Source: Anaerobacterium chartisolvens (lineage in GTDB: Bacteria > Bacillota > Clostridia > Acetivibrionales > DSM-27016). From it: DNA of 64,000 bases. The notes beneath the pieces were generated by a model that was not told where the DNA came from, did not search any database, and saw only the letters and a program-made list of their open reading frames with translations. This document shows positions 1-8,332 of this stretch, piece by piece (positions within the stretch are counted from its first letter, which is position 1; each line of letters starts with the position of its first letter). The DNA is taken from the NCBI RefSeq assembly GCF_003337415.1, contig NZ_QPJT01000009.1:62001-126000 (forward strand), in the 5' to 3' direction. The translations under genes were made by a program, and so were the position numbers.

Positions 1-1085
1 TCACTCTCGAAGCCCTTTTCCTTTGCAAGCATTTCAGCATATTTTTTCAAAATTATAGCTCTGGGATCGGATATTGAATAAACAGCATGTCCTATTCCAT
101 ATATCAAGCCCGAACGGTCAAATGCTTCCTTATTAAGTATCTTCACAAGGTAATCCTGAATCTCTCCCCTGTCCTCCCAATTCCCCAGAGTTTTCTTCAT
201 GTCCTCAAACATTTCAATAACCTTAATGTTTGCGCCTCCGTGTCTTGGCCCTTTAAGCGAACCAAGAGCCGACGCTATTACTGAATATGTATCAGAACCC
301 GAGGATGTTACAACATGAGTAACAAAAGAAGAATTGTTTCCTCCTCCATGCTCTGCGTGAAGCACCAGCGCAAGATCTAAAAGCTTTGCTTCAAGAGCTG
401 TGTACTGGCTGTCCGGCCTTATCATATGCAAAATATTCTCGGCAGTGCTAAGATCCGGCCTTGGGCTGTGAATAATTAAGCTCTTATTCCCGTGATAATG
501 CGAAAGAGCCTGATATCCGTATACCGCAATTAATGGAAAGCAGGCTATCATATTAAGAGACTGCTTTAGTACATTTTTTATAGAAATGTCATCAGCTTTT
601 TTATCAAGACTGTAAAATGCCAGCACACTTCTTGCAAGCGAGTTCATTACGTCGTTGCTTGGCATCTTCAGTATCATATCCCTTACGAAATCCTCGGGCA
701 GCTTTCTGTACTGCGACAAAAGCCCTTCAAAATCACTAAGCTGCTTTTTGTCGGGAAGCTTTCCGAACAACAGCAAATAGCACGTTTCCTCAAACCCAAA
801 ACGGTTGTCCTTAGTAAAGCCGTCTACAATATTGACTATATCTATTCCCCTATATATCAATTTGCCCGGAATAGGGATAAGCTCGCTGTCATCAACAACG
901 TACGAGCGAACATCTCCAATTTCCGTCAGCCCCACCAATACCCCTCTTCCATCCAAATCCCTTAAGCCTCTTTTAACCTCATACCGGCTGTAAAGCTCAG
1001 GATTAATGAGGCTGCTTTTTTTTGCCAGATCACTCAGTGTTTCAAGAAAGCCTTCATCAATCTCAATGCCTATAGAATTACCCAT
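1..1085 (-). CDS. Citrate synthase / 2-methylcitrate synthase family protein (C-terminus cut by window edge)
   Basis: Condenses acetyl-CoA (or propionyl-CoA) with oxaloacetate in the cytoplasm. The frame runs from an ATG at 1085, with the purine-rich site GAAAGGAAG just upstream, to the window edge without a stop; 361 codons are visible. Family signatures are the His-containing LHAEHGGGNNS stretch near residue 245, the RHGGAN loop about 40 residues later, and GHAVYSISDPRA near residue 335 with the second active-site His. This is the Si-type fold, unlike the Re-citrate synthase of many clostridia. Citrate and methylcitrate use cannot be separated from sequence alone. The C-terminal part, with the last catalytic Asp, lies outside the window. 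Confidence 0.93.
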   Translation of the reverse strand, partial: MGNSIGIEIDEGFLETLSDLAKKSSLINPELYSRYEVKRGLRDLDGRGVLVGLTEIGDVRSYVVDDSELIPIPGKLIYRGIDIVNIVDGFTKDNRFGFEETCYLLLFGKLPDKKQLSDFEGLLSQYRKLPEDFVRDMILKMPSNDVMNSLARSVLAFYSLDKKADDISIKNVLKQSLNMIACFPLIAVYGYQALSHYHGNKSLIIHSPRPDLSTAENILHMIRPDSQYTALEAKLLDLALVLHAEHGGGNNSSFVTHVVTSSGSDTYSVIASALGSLKGPRHGGANIKVIEMFEDMKKTLGNWEDRGEIQDYLVKILNKEAFDRSGLIYGIGHAVYSISDPRAIILKKYAEMLAKEKGFES

Positions 1086-1117
1086 ATATCCACTTCCTTT
1101 CAAATTGATTTATTTTA

Positions 1118-2131
1118 TTAATAAGGCATTTTGGTTCTTTTGGGAAACGCAATGGTAAATATAGAGCCCAATCCTATGCATGAATAATATGTAATGAGTC
1201 TCCATAAAAGAATTGCCGTTACCAGAAAGCTGCTTTTAAAGAAGAGTCCGAAAAAAAGATAGAATCCGCCCTCTGCCCCGCCTGATGCTCCCGGTAAGGG
1301 CACTATGGAAACTATTGTAACAACAAAAACCGTTGCTGAAAATATAATGAAAAAGCTCTCTATGGGAGCTCCAAAGCTGGCACATACACAGTACGGAATG
1401 GCAAAAAAGAACGTAAGCTGAAGTACTACCAGTATTGAGGTTTTAAGCAAAAGTACGGGGTTATTTTTTAAGAGGGCCGCATTATCATGAAAATTTTGAA
1501 GAGATCTCTCAACATTTTTTTCAGTAGATTCAGTCATTTTAATAAATCTCATCCTTTTAACCAGCATGAATATGAACTTCAGTATTCTCTCCGTCAACGC
1601 CCTGTTGCGGGCAAATAATATTGAAAGCACAATCATTGACCCATTTACAGCCAGACCAATAAATGTCATAGTAAACAAAAGGGGAATTTTTGTTTTAAAG
1701 TACGTGAAGGAAAAAACTATTATTACTGACGAATACAATGTAAGCATTGTCTGAAAAACAAAAAATTTTATCATCACCACTGAACCGGCATCCCCTGCTT
1801 CAGTACCCTTTTTCATCATATAAACTACCTGCGCCGGCTGCCCGCCGGAAGCAAACGGGGTAATTGAATTAAAAAACTGTCCCACCATGGTTACTGCAAA
1901 GCACTCAATCATGTTATATCTTATTCTGTAGAAATGCGCAATAACATAAGTACTCAGGGCCTCAAAAAGCCAGTATAAAAACATCAGAAAAAGTGCGGCG
2001 GCTATCCATCTGGAGCTTAAGCCGGATACCTGCAGCATAAACGCACCTATTCCCTGAGTGCTTAAAACAAATGTAACAAGCACTATTAAAGATATTGAAA
2101 CAACTAAAAAATTAAATATATTCTTTTTCAC
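1118..2131 (-). CDS. Flippase-like / lysylphosphatidylglycerol synthase TM-region family protein (UPF0104)
   Basis: A 337-residue integral membrane protein with about eight hydrophobic segments from residue 7 to the C-terminus. It matches the YbhN/AglD-like family that corresponds to the transmembrane half of MprF, including the FFNSITPFASGGQPAQ motif near residue 88 and PGASGGAEGGF near residue 280. Members are thought to flip or transfer lipid-linked groups. The start is GTG at 2131 with AGAGGA upstream, and it overlaps the TGA of the upstream glycosyltransferase by 4 bp (GTGA), so the two are probably translationally coupled. A role in moving a glycolipid made by its neighbours is inferred; the substrate is unknown. 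Confidence 0.85.
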   Translation of the reverse strand: MKKNIFNFLVVSISLIVLVTFVLSTQGIGAFMLQVSGLSSRWIAAALFLMFLYWLFEALSTYVIAHFYRIRYNMIECFAVTMVGQFFNSITPFASGGQPAQVVYMMKKGTEAGDAGSVVMIKFFVFQTMLTLYSSVIIVFSFTYFKTKIPLLFTMTFIGLAVNGSMIVLSILFARNRALTERILKFIFMLVKRMRFIKMTESTEKNVERSLQNFHDNAALLKNNPVLLLKTSILVVLQLTFFFAIPYCVCASFGAPIESFFIIFSATVFVVTIVSIVPLPGASGGAEGGFYLFFGLFFKSSFLVTAILLWRLITYYSCIGLGSIFTIAFPKRTKMPY

Positions 2132-3174
2132 AAAAAATCCTCTGCTAAATTTATTTTTTTACTCACCTTGCCGTAAAATTCCCTCCACATGGAAAGTATA
2201 TTCTCCTCACAGTAATATTCATGACCTTTATATGCTTGCGCCTTGCAAAAGCCATAGTATTCCCTGTCATTTTTCAGTCTTTCTATCGCAGCGGCGAAAT
2301 CACTGCTGGTATTGCCCTTGATATAGTAGTCAAAAAACACATCAGGGTATATGTCGAGATCTCTTAAAAGCACGGGAATGCCGCAGGCAAACGCTTCGAG
2401 GATCGCCATGGGAAACAGCTCACTATAAGACGGAAGAAGTAAAACATCCGCGATATTATATATTTCGTTCATATGCTCTCTTTCAACTATACCCATGAAT
2501 TTTACATTAGGAGGAGGGCTGTCCACAACGCCCTTAAGTGTTTTGTACCCGGAGGTTATTCTTCCGAATGAAAAACCGCCTGCCCAAAGAAATTTAACAT
2601 CCTTTAACTGTTCCGCAGCATTTATAAAATCTACTACACCCTTTCTTGTCTGTACCTGACCCACTCCCAGAACAACAAAGTCTCTTTCTCCTATACCGTA
2701 TTTCTTCCTCAAAACTTTCTTTTCCCCATCGATCATGCGTCTGAAAAAATTACCCGACACAAAATTGGGGATATAAGCAATGCGCTTACTGTCAATACCG
2801 TATTCGGAAAGCCTTTTAATAAAATAAGGGTTTACGGCAACCAGATAATCCATGCTTTTGTAAAAAGCGATGATGTATTTATAAAAAATTTTTTTAACGG
2901 AGGAAGGGAGATCTATGCTTCCCTCAATAGTTTCAGGTAAAAAATGGACATAACCTACATTAACACCCTTTATTCTTGCGAACGGAGCTATAAAAAAATG
3001 CTTTAAATCTATGGTATGATAATGCATTATATCTGCTAAAACGGGCTTGTTTTCATAAACCTTATACCCCGAGCCCAGGCCTTCGTTTACCAGTCTTACC
3101 TGCTCTATATAAGCCGATCCTACTCCCTGCCCTTTAACCTTTACAGCCGATGATATCATATTTATAGAAATCAT
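2128..3174 (-). CDS. Glycosyltransferase family 4 (GT-B)
   Basis: A 348-residue retaining glycosyltransferase of the GT4 type. The C-terminal nucleotide-sugar domain is clear: VVLGVGQVQTRKGVVDF near residue 170, and the EX7E element in YSELFPMAILEAFACGIPV near residue 265. The N-terminal half is shorter than usual and has no membrane segment, so a peripheral membrane role is likely. The ATG at 3174 follows AGGGTGG with good spacing. The gene is coupled to the flippase-like gene downstream. The leader carries the dyad-rich repeat at 3216-3329, which recurs in front of the M18 aminopeptidase. Donor and acceptor are unknown. Confidence 0.88.
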   Translation of the reverse strand: MISINMISSAVKVKGQGVGSAYIEQVRLVNEGLGSGYKVYENKPVLADIMHYHTIDLKHFFIAPFARIKGVNVGYVHFLPETIEGSIDLPSSVKKIFYKYIIAFYKSMDYLVAVNPYFIKRLSEYGIDSKRIAYIPNFVSGNFFRRMIDGEKKVLRKKYGIGERDFVVLGVGQVQTRKGVVDFINAAEQLKDVKFLWAGGFSFGRITSGYKTLKGVVDSPPPNVKFMGIVEREHMNEIYNIADVLLLPSYSELFPMAILEAFACGIPVLLRDLDIYPDVFFDYYIKGNTSSDFAAAIERLKNDREYYGFCKAQAYKGHEYYCEENILSMWREFYGKVSKKINLAEDFL

Positions 3175-3215
3175 TATATGCCACCCTAATCAAAATTTTT
3201 ATATTTCCTTACATC

Positions 3216-3329
3216 TATAGATAACGAGCTGTAAAACTAAATATCCTTTTTCTTAAGGTTCGTTATCTCATATACTCTACGAAGACTTTTGTAAAAAGTC
3301 TTAACTCTTAACGAAATTTTTATATTGAG
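3216..3329. repeat. Dyad-containing intergenic repeat, copy 1
   Basis: About 114 bp that match 9798-9892 closely and in the same orientation. Shared blocks are AGATAACGA(G/A)CTGTAAAAC, GGTTCGTTATCTCATATAC and CTTAACGAAATTTT. The first and second blocks are inverted repeats of each other (11 bp, one G-T pair here). This copy has an extra hairpin, AAGACTTTT with AAAAGTCTT, at 3282-3302. Read on the minus strand, both copies lie in the 5' leader of the next gene, so the element may act in RNA or as a protein-binding site. No transposase or clear target duplication was seen. Confidence 0.75.
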
Positions 3330-3372
3330 CTTCTTATAAGTCTTTGAATATATCTCTGTGGCTATACCCTCT

Positions 3373-4542
3373 TTAAGTTAATATTTTTTCCCTTAATAGC
3401 TTTGTATAAACTTCCTCTACCTTCATGCTGAATTTCAGAGAAGAGTATTCATAAAGAGTGTCATTGGCATTTTTTACATACATTTGTGAGATCGTTTTAT
3501 CGGAAAGAGTCTCTACCACTGCTTCACCAAGCTCCCGCTCAGAATCAAAAATTCTGCCGTTCCACCTGTCTTTTATCAAATCCTCAATGTTCCTGTCTCT
3601 TATGGCGGCTACAGGAATGCCGGAAGCCATTGCCTCTATTATGGTAAGTCCCTGTGTCTCAGTTACTGAAGCGCTAACAAATACGCCTCCAAGCTTGTAA
3701 TATATATGAATTTTATCCCATGCCTGCTCTCCCGCAAAAATCACAGATTTATTGACATTCAATTGGACGGCCAAAGACTCAAGGGTCTTTCTCAAAGCTC
3801 CGTCCCCCACTATAAGAAGCTTTGCGTCAGGCAAGCTCTGAAGCACATATGGCATTTGTCTTATGATGATGTCCACCCTTTTTTCCTTTGCAAGCCTCCC
3901 GACAAAAAGTATGACGGGATCGTTACTGCCTATGGAAAGACTTTGTTTTAGCTCCTCTGCGTTCACTTCAGGATGGCCTCCACTATTAAATTTACAAAGT
4001 CTAATCCCGGTAGGAATAACGCTTATACTCTTTTTTACCCCGTAGTCCATAAGCAGGTCATAAACCTTTTGTGTAGGTGCTATAACCGCGTCACACCCAT
4101 TACAAAAATTTCTGCTTAAAATTTTTACCAAATCATTTGAAAGCCTTTTAAACTTATCCTTTGAGATATAATGAACATAGTCCTTATAAAGAGTATGATA
4201 AGTATGCACAACGGGAATCCCCAATTTTTTTGCCATTATCTTGCCAAATATCCCCAGGGAAAACTCTGTTTGGGTATGAATTATATCCAGATTTAATCTT
4301 TTAACGCATTTAACGGCCCTCGGAGTGTAGAACAAGCCTACTCTTCTGGACTTAAGGAATAAGAAAGGCATACTGGGAAGCCTGAATACTCCTCGTCTTT
4401 TACCTCTTATGCCGGGATTGGAGGTCGTAAAAATATATACATTGTGCCCCCTTTCCTTTAATTGACTCTGAAGTATGTCAATTGAAGTAACAAGTCCGCT
4501 TATCTCAGGGTAATAAGAATCGGTAAAAATTCCAATATTCAT
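3373..4542 (-). CDS. Glycosyltransferase family 4, diacylglycerol glucosyltransferase-like
   Basis: A GT-B enzyme of about 389 residues beginning MNIGIFTDSYYPEISG, the typical start of 1,2-diacylglycerol 3-glucosyltransferases and related GT4 enzymes. Other marks are HTYHTLYKDYVHYI near residue 118 and the EX7E motif in TETQGLTIIEAMASGIPVAA near residue 300. It probably transfers a hexose to a membrane lipid, which fits a glycolipid pathway with the two genes downstream on the same strand. Two in-frame ATGs stand six bases apart (4548 and 4542); the second is chosen because it is 9 nt from GGAAGG against 3 nt for the first. The lipid acceptor is inferred from family resemblance. Confidence 0.88.
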   Translation of the reverse strand: MNIGIFTDSYYPEISGLVTSIDILQSQLKERGHNVYIFTTSNPGIRGKRRGVFRLPSMPFLFLKSRRVGLFYTPRAVKCVKRLNLDIIHTQTEFSLGIFGKIMAKKLGIPVVHTYHTLYKDYVHYISKDKFKRLSNDLVKILSRNFCNGCDAVIAPTQKVYDLLMDYGVKKSISVIPTGIRLCKFNSGGHPEVNAEELKQSLSIGSNDPVILFVGRLAKEKRVDIIIRQMPYVLQSLPDAKLLIVGDGALRKTLESLAVQLNVNKSVIFAGEQAWDKIHIYYKLGGVFVSASVTETQGLTIIEAMASGIPVAAIRDRNIEDLIKDRWNGRIFDSERELGEAVVETLSDKTISQMYVKNANDTLYEYSSLKFSMKVEEVYTKLLREKILT

Positions 4543-4855
4543 ATACATTTACCTTCCCTTTTGAACTCTGTTTAAGTTTCTATACAAACTAAAAATGGTA
4601 TTTCTAAAGTAAGCATTTTCATTATACCAGTTTCTGCATACAACTTCAAATAACCTGTTCAATGTTTATTAAATATTAATGATTATAAATTTTAGTATAT
4701 ACATATTGAAAGCATTGTTATACGCTTAAAAATAAGGCGAGCTGATTATTCCGCTCTGAACTCCGCTTATTGGATGCTATTGAAACGGCGAGACTTTTTT
4801 GCTAAAATTCATTATATAATATTTGGAGAATGCCGCTTTTAGGGGGAAAATATAA
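4543..4855. other. Intergenic region between divergent genes
   Basis: This 313-bp AT-rich stretch separates the minus-strand glycosyltransferase from the plus-strand recombinase. It must hold both promoters. On the plus strand a TATAAT at 4815-4820 is a plausible -10 box for the recombinase, but no good -35 box lies 16-18 bp upstream. No RNA gene, repeat or small reading frame could be supported. Confidence 0.4.
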
Positions 4856-5833
4856 ATGGATGAGGCTCCGTTGATTTTAAAGGATTTTTTAAGCTATATG
4901 GAAACTATTAAGGGTAAATCAAAAAGCACCGTAAAGGAGTATTTTTTTGATCTCCGCCTTTTTTTGCGTTTCATAAAAATTCATAAGGGTGTGGTTAAGG
5001 AAAAAAAGGTGCTTGACGAAATTCAAATAGATGATGTCACAGACGAGCTTATAAAATCAATAACCCTTAGTGACTTGTATTCGTATATGTCGTACATAAG
5101 CCGTGAAAGAAACAACAGCGCAAGCTCAAGAGCCAGAAAGGTAGCCAGCATAAAATCCTTTTTTACATATTTGACGAATAAGTCCAAAATACTTGACTAC
5201 AATCCGGCATCCGAGCTTGAGTCTCCCAAAATATTAAAAAGACTTCCAAGATATCTGAATATAGAAGAGAGCGTACATCTTTTGCAGGCAATATCCGGAG
5301 AGCATAAGGAAAGAGACTACTGTATCATTACTCTTTTTCTCAATTGCGGGCTTCGGCTGTCGGAGCTTGTAAATATAAATATCAGCAATATTAAGGATGA
5401 CGTGTTAACTGTAATAGGAAAGGGCGGAAAGGAAAGAACCATATACTTAAACAGTGCATGTGAGAATGCTGTATATGCGTATTTAAAGGTTCGCCCCAAG
5501 GAAGGTGTTTTTGACAGGAATGCTCTTTTCTTAAGCGAAAGGAAAAGAAGAATAAGCAATAAAACGGTACAGTATATTGTGAAAAAATATATAAAGCAGT
5601 CAGGTCTTGATCCTCAAAGGTATTCCACGCATAAGCTGAGGCATACCGCCGCCACTCTTATGTACAAGCATGGAAATGTCGATATAAGAGCTTTGCAGGA
5701 AATATTAGGCCATGAAAGCATATCTACAACGGAGATTTATACGCATGTTGACAGCCAGCAGCTAAGGGCAGCAGTTGAGAGCAATCCTCTCTCTTCCATC
5801 TCTCCTGCCGATAAGTCAAATAAAACAGATTAA
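4856..5833 (+). CDS. Tyrosine recombinase XerC/XerD-like
   Basis: A site-specific recombinase of 325 residues with the usual two domains: an N-terminal SAM-like core-binding domain (about 5-105) and a C-terminal catalytic domain. Catalytic residues are visible as the Arg in CGLRLSELVNI, the beta-hairpin Lys in GKGGKERTIYL, the HKLRHTAAT box and the Tyr in ILGHESISTTEIYTHV. Length and architecture fit Xer recombinases that resolve chromosome dimers. No attachment site, excisionase or phage gene is nearby, so an integrase role is less likely. The ATG at 4856 follows AGGGGG. Confidence 0.85.
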   Translation: MDEAPLILKDFLSYMETIKGKSKSTVKEYFFDLRLFLRFIKIHKGVVKEKKVLDEIQIDDVTDELIKSITLSDLYSYMSYISRERNNSASSRARKVASIKSFFTYLTNKSKILDYNPASELESPKILKRLPRYLNIEESVHLLQAISGEHKERDYCIITLFLNCGLRLSELVNINISNIKDDVLTVIGKGGKERTIYLNSACENAVYAYLKVRPKEGVFDRNALFLSERKRRISNKTVQYIVKKYIKQSGLDPQRYSTHKLRHTAATLMYKHGNVDIRALQEILGHESISTTEIYTHVDSQQLRAAVESNPLSSISPADKSNKTD

Positions 5834-5856
5834 ATCCATATATTTACATATATCAT

Positions 5857-5886
5857 TTGACAAAAAATATTTGTGTGGTATATACT
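5857..5886 (+). promoter_or_regulatory. Predicted sigma-A promoter for the first LCP gene
   Basis: A consensus TTGACA at 5857-5862 and TATACT at 5881-5886 are 18 bp apart, about 85 bp ahead of the first LytR-CpsA-Psr gene. An overlapping TATATA would give 16 bp spacing. Not tested. Confidence 0.6.
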
Positions 5887-5972
5887 TATTAAGGTTTGAG
5901 CAATTTTTTGTAAGCAGTTTTTGTAAAGGGATTTAAACACAAATTATTTAAACATAACAGAGGTTATTTTTT

Positions 5973-7067
5973 ATGAATGCCAGAAAGTTCTATTTTACGC
6001 TTAGTTTCAGTATACTTACCTTTTTATTTATTTCAGGTATGCTTATACTCGCTTATATAGGAAGCACTGCTTCTGCCGAAGCCTTTCCCGGAGGAAACAT
6101 ACTGGGAGATTTTTTTGTAAGAAAGGACCCGGTAAATGTTCTTGTGCTGGGTGGAGATAAGGTAAATAAAAATACCGATACCATTATGGTTGTCAATTAT
6201 AATCCTTCTACCTCACTGATTAACGTACTTTCCATTCCGAGAGATACAATGGTTAATATTAACGGAAGATCCCGCAAAATAAATTATGCCTATCCTCACG
6301 GAGGAATAGAGCAGGCTGTTAAAACCATAAGTAATCTGCTTAATATAAGCATCAATTATTATGTCTATATAGATACCTCTGTTTTCCGTGAGGTTATTGA
6401 CCTTTTAGGGGGCATTGATTATAACGTGCCCGTGAATATGAAATATGATGACCCCACTCAGAATCTCCATATAAATTTGAAGAAGGGGCAGCAGCGTTTG
6501 TATGGAAAGGATGCCGAAGGTTTTATGCGCTTCAGAAAGCCCAACTCTTACAAAAGCAGTGATGCCGAGTTCAAGCAATACTATGACGGAAGTGACCTTA
6601 AAAGAATTGATGCGCAGCAAAGCTTTGTAAAGGAGGTCATAAGGCAAAAGGCCAATATTTCCTATCTTCCCAAGCTGAATTCAATTATTAATACTGTTTT
6701 TGATAAGCTGGAAACGAATGTTTCAATAAATGATGCCTTGCGTCTTTCAAATAACATAACCTCAGTAAAGCCTGATGCCGTTACCACCTTTAAGCTTTTA
6801 GGAGAGGATCGCATGTCAGGCGGAGCGTGGTATTACGTGTACAACGGAAAAATAATTAATAACTCTACAAAGGACACCTTTAATGCCGAAGATGTTCTGG
6901 AAGAATATTTCAAAGCAGCAGGAGAATTTTCAAATACTGTCAACACAGGTTCAAAGGCTGCCTTCTCTGAGGAGGCAGCCTCTGGCAGCACCTCTAAAAT
7001 CAATACAAAGAAAAACCCGTCAAATGTGCAGTCAAGCATAAAGACGCAGTCCAAGACAAAACCATAA
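5973..7067 (+). CDS. LytR-CpsA-Psr (LCP) family protein
   Basis: LCP enzymes move anionic glycopolymers from lipid carriers onto peptidoglycan at the outer face of the membrane. This 364-residue protein has one N-terminal membrane anchor (about 8-30) and an LCP domain. Domain marks are VLVLGGDKVNKNTDTIMVV, LSIPRDTMV, KINYAYPHGG and a DLLGGIDYNV box, with the Arg and Asp residues that bind polyprenyl phosphate. The C-terminal 50 residues are low-complexity Ser/Thr/Lys. Its next neighbour is a paralogue of nearly the same length, so the pair arose by tandem duplication. AGAGG precedes the ATG. Confidence 0.92.
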   Translation: MNARKFYFTLSFSILTFLFISGMLILAYIGSTASAEAFPGGNILGDFFVRKDPVNVLVLGGDKVNKNTDTIMVVNYNPSTSLINVLSIPRDTMVNINGRSRKINYAYPHGGIEQAVKTISNLLNISINYYVYIDTSVFREVIDLLGGIDYNVPVNMKYDDPTQNLHINLKKGQQRLYGKDAEGFMRFRKPNSYKSSDAEFKQYYDGSDLKRIDAQQSFVKEVIRQKANISYLPKLNSIINTVFDKLETNVSINDALRLSNNITSVKPDAVTTFKLLGEDRMSGGAWYYVYNGKIINNSTKDTFNAEDVLEEYFKAAGEFSNTVNTGSKAAFSEEAASGSTSKINTKKNPSNVQSSIKTQSKTKP

Positions 7068-7175
7068 AAAATTAATAAATTGTTAAACAATTTATTTTAT
7101 TTTTGGTCTATACTTAAAATGGCTTTTAAAATTATATGTAATGCATTTATAAATTAACGACATAAGAGGTTTGAT

Positions 7176-8258
7176 ATGAGCTTAACAAAATTTTCTCTGG
7201 TTACAACAACAATAATTATGACATTTCTTTTTGCTGTAGGCATTATAATGATTGGGTACATAAACACCAGTTCAAAAAGCACCTCTGCCGAAGGAGATTT
7301 AACTCAGTCGTCGGGCTTAGGAGGTATTATGAGCGGAATGGCAAAAGCCAGAGAGCCTGTAAATGTGCTGGTGATGGGAGGAGATAAGGTAAACGGCAAC
7401 ACCGATACCATACTGCTTGTAAATTTTGACCCCAATACAACAAAGACCAGTATCTTGTCCATTCCTAGGGACACCAGAGTTGTTTATAAGGGGTATCACA
7501 GAAAAATAAATTTTGCCTATCCCAGCGGAGGGGCTGAAGCCGCTGTAGACACCGTGCAGAATCTCCTTAACGTTAATGTAAAGTATTTTGTGTATATAGA
7601 TACGGCAGTTTTCAGAAACATCATTGATGAGCTAGGTGGCATACAGGATTTCTATGTTCCGGCAGATATGGACTATGACGATGATACTCAGGGGCTGCAC
7701 ATTCATCTCAAGCGCGGAATACAGAACTTAGACGGAAAAAAGGCAGAGCAATTCATGAGATACAGGGGATACAACCGCAAGGTTAACGCGTTTTATGACG
7801 GCTCCGACATAAAGAGGATTGAGGCGCAGCAAAACCTTATAAATGAGCTTATAAGGCAAAAAGCATCAATACTCTATATACATAAATTCAATTCTGTTTT
7901 AGAGAAAATTTTTGACAGCCTTAAAACCAACATGACCTTAAGTGAGATATTAAGCCTTGCACAGAATATAAACAGTTTTAAGCCGGAAAACGTCAGCTTC
8001 TTTACTCTCCCCGGCGAAGCGCAGTACATAGATTCCATTTCCTATTATATACATGACAGGTATGAGACAGGCAATATGATGGTTGAAAGCTTCAATGCAG
8101 AGGGAGTATTTGACGCAAGCAAGCCCGTAACAGGCGGCAGCTATTATGAAGGCTATACCGGCACGGCTAAAGAGCCCTCTGAAGAAAAGAGCTACACAAA
8201 AAACAATCCTTCAAACAGTGAATCCAGTATAAAAAAGTCCCCTAAGCCCAAAGCCTAG
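7176..8258 (+). CDS. LytR-CpsA-Psr (LCP) family protein, tandem paralogue
   Basis: A second LCP protein, 360 residues, with the same layout as its upstream neighbour: a membrane anchor at about 8-28, the LCP core (VLVMGGDKVNGNTDTILLV, LSIPRDTRVV, KINFAYPSGG, DELGGIQDFYV) and a Lys/Ser/Pro-rich tail. Like other LCP proteins it probably attaches wall teichoic-acid-like or capsular polymers to peptidoglycan. The 108-bp gap after the first copy has a TATACT-like box but no convincing -35. It ends just before a strong hairpin shared with the converging aminopeptidase gene. Confidence 0.92.
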   Translation: MSLTKFSLVTTTIIMTFLFAVGIIMIGYINTSSKSTSAEGDLTQSSGLGGIMSGMAKAREPVNVLVMGGDKVNGNTDTILLVNFDPNTTKTSILSIPRDTRVVYKGYHRKINFAYPSGGAEAAVDTVQNLLNVNVKYFVYIDTAVFRNIIDELGGIQDFYVPADMDYDDDTQGLHIHLKRGIQNLDGKKAEQFMRYRGYNRKVNAFYDGSDIKRIEAQQNLINELIRQKASILYIHKFNSVLEKIFDSLKTNMTLSEILSLAQNINSFKPENVSFFTLPGEAQYIDSISYYIHDRYETGNMMVESFNAEGVFDASKPVTGGSYYEGYTGTAKEPSEEKSYTKNNPSNSESSIKKSPKPKA

Positions 8259-8267
8259 AAATGTATG

Positions 8268-8322
8268 CCGGACGTCAAACTGCCCTCTGTCCATTAAGGA
8301 TAGAGGGCAGTTTGACGTCCGG
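8268..8322. terminator. Long hairpin between convergent genes (terminator)
   Basis: A perfect 21-bp inverted repeat, left arm 8268-8288 starting CCGGACGTCAAACTG and right arm 8302-8322. The stem extends inward by four more pairs, one of them G-U, to a five-base loop. It sits between the stop codons of the LCP gene (+) and the aminopeptidase (-), so it can end transcription from both sides. Neither side has a clean T-run. Confidence 0.75.
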
Positions 8323-8332
8323 AGGGATAAAA

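Noticed and set aside
4856-5833. Tyrosine recombinase as integrase of a mobile element
   Set aside because: Its neighbours are chromosomal envelope genes, with no attachment repeats, tRNA target or phage genes; a Xer role fits better.
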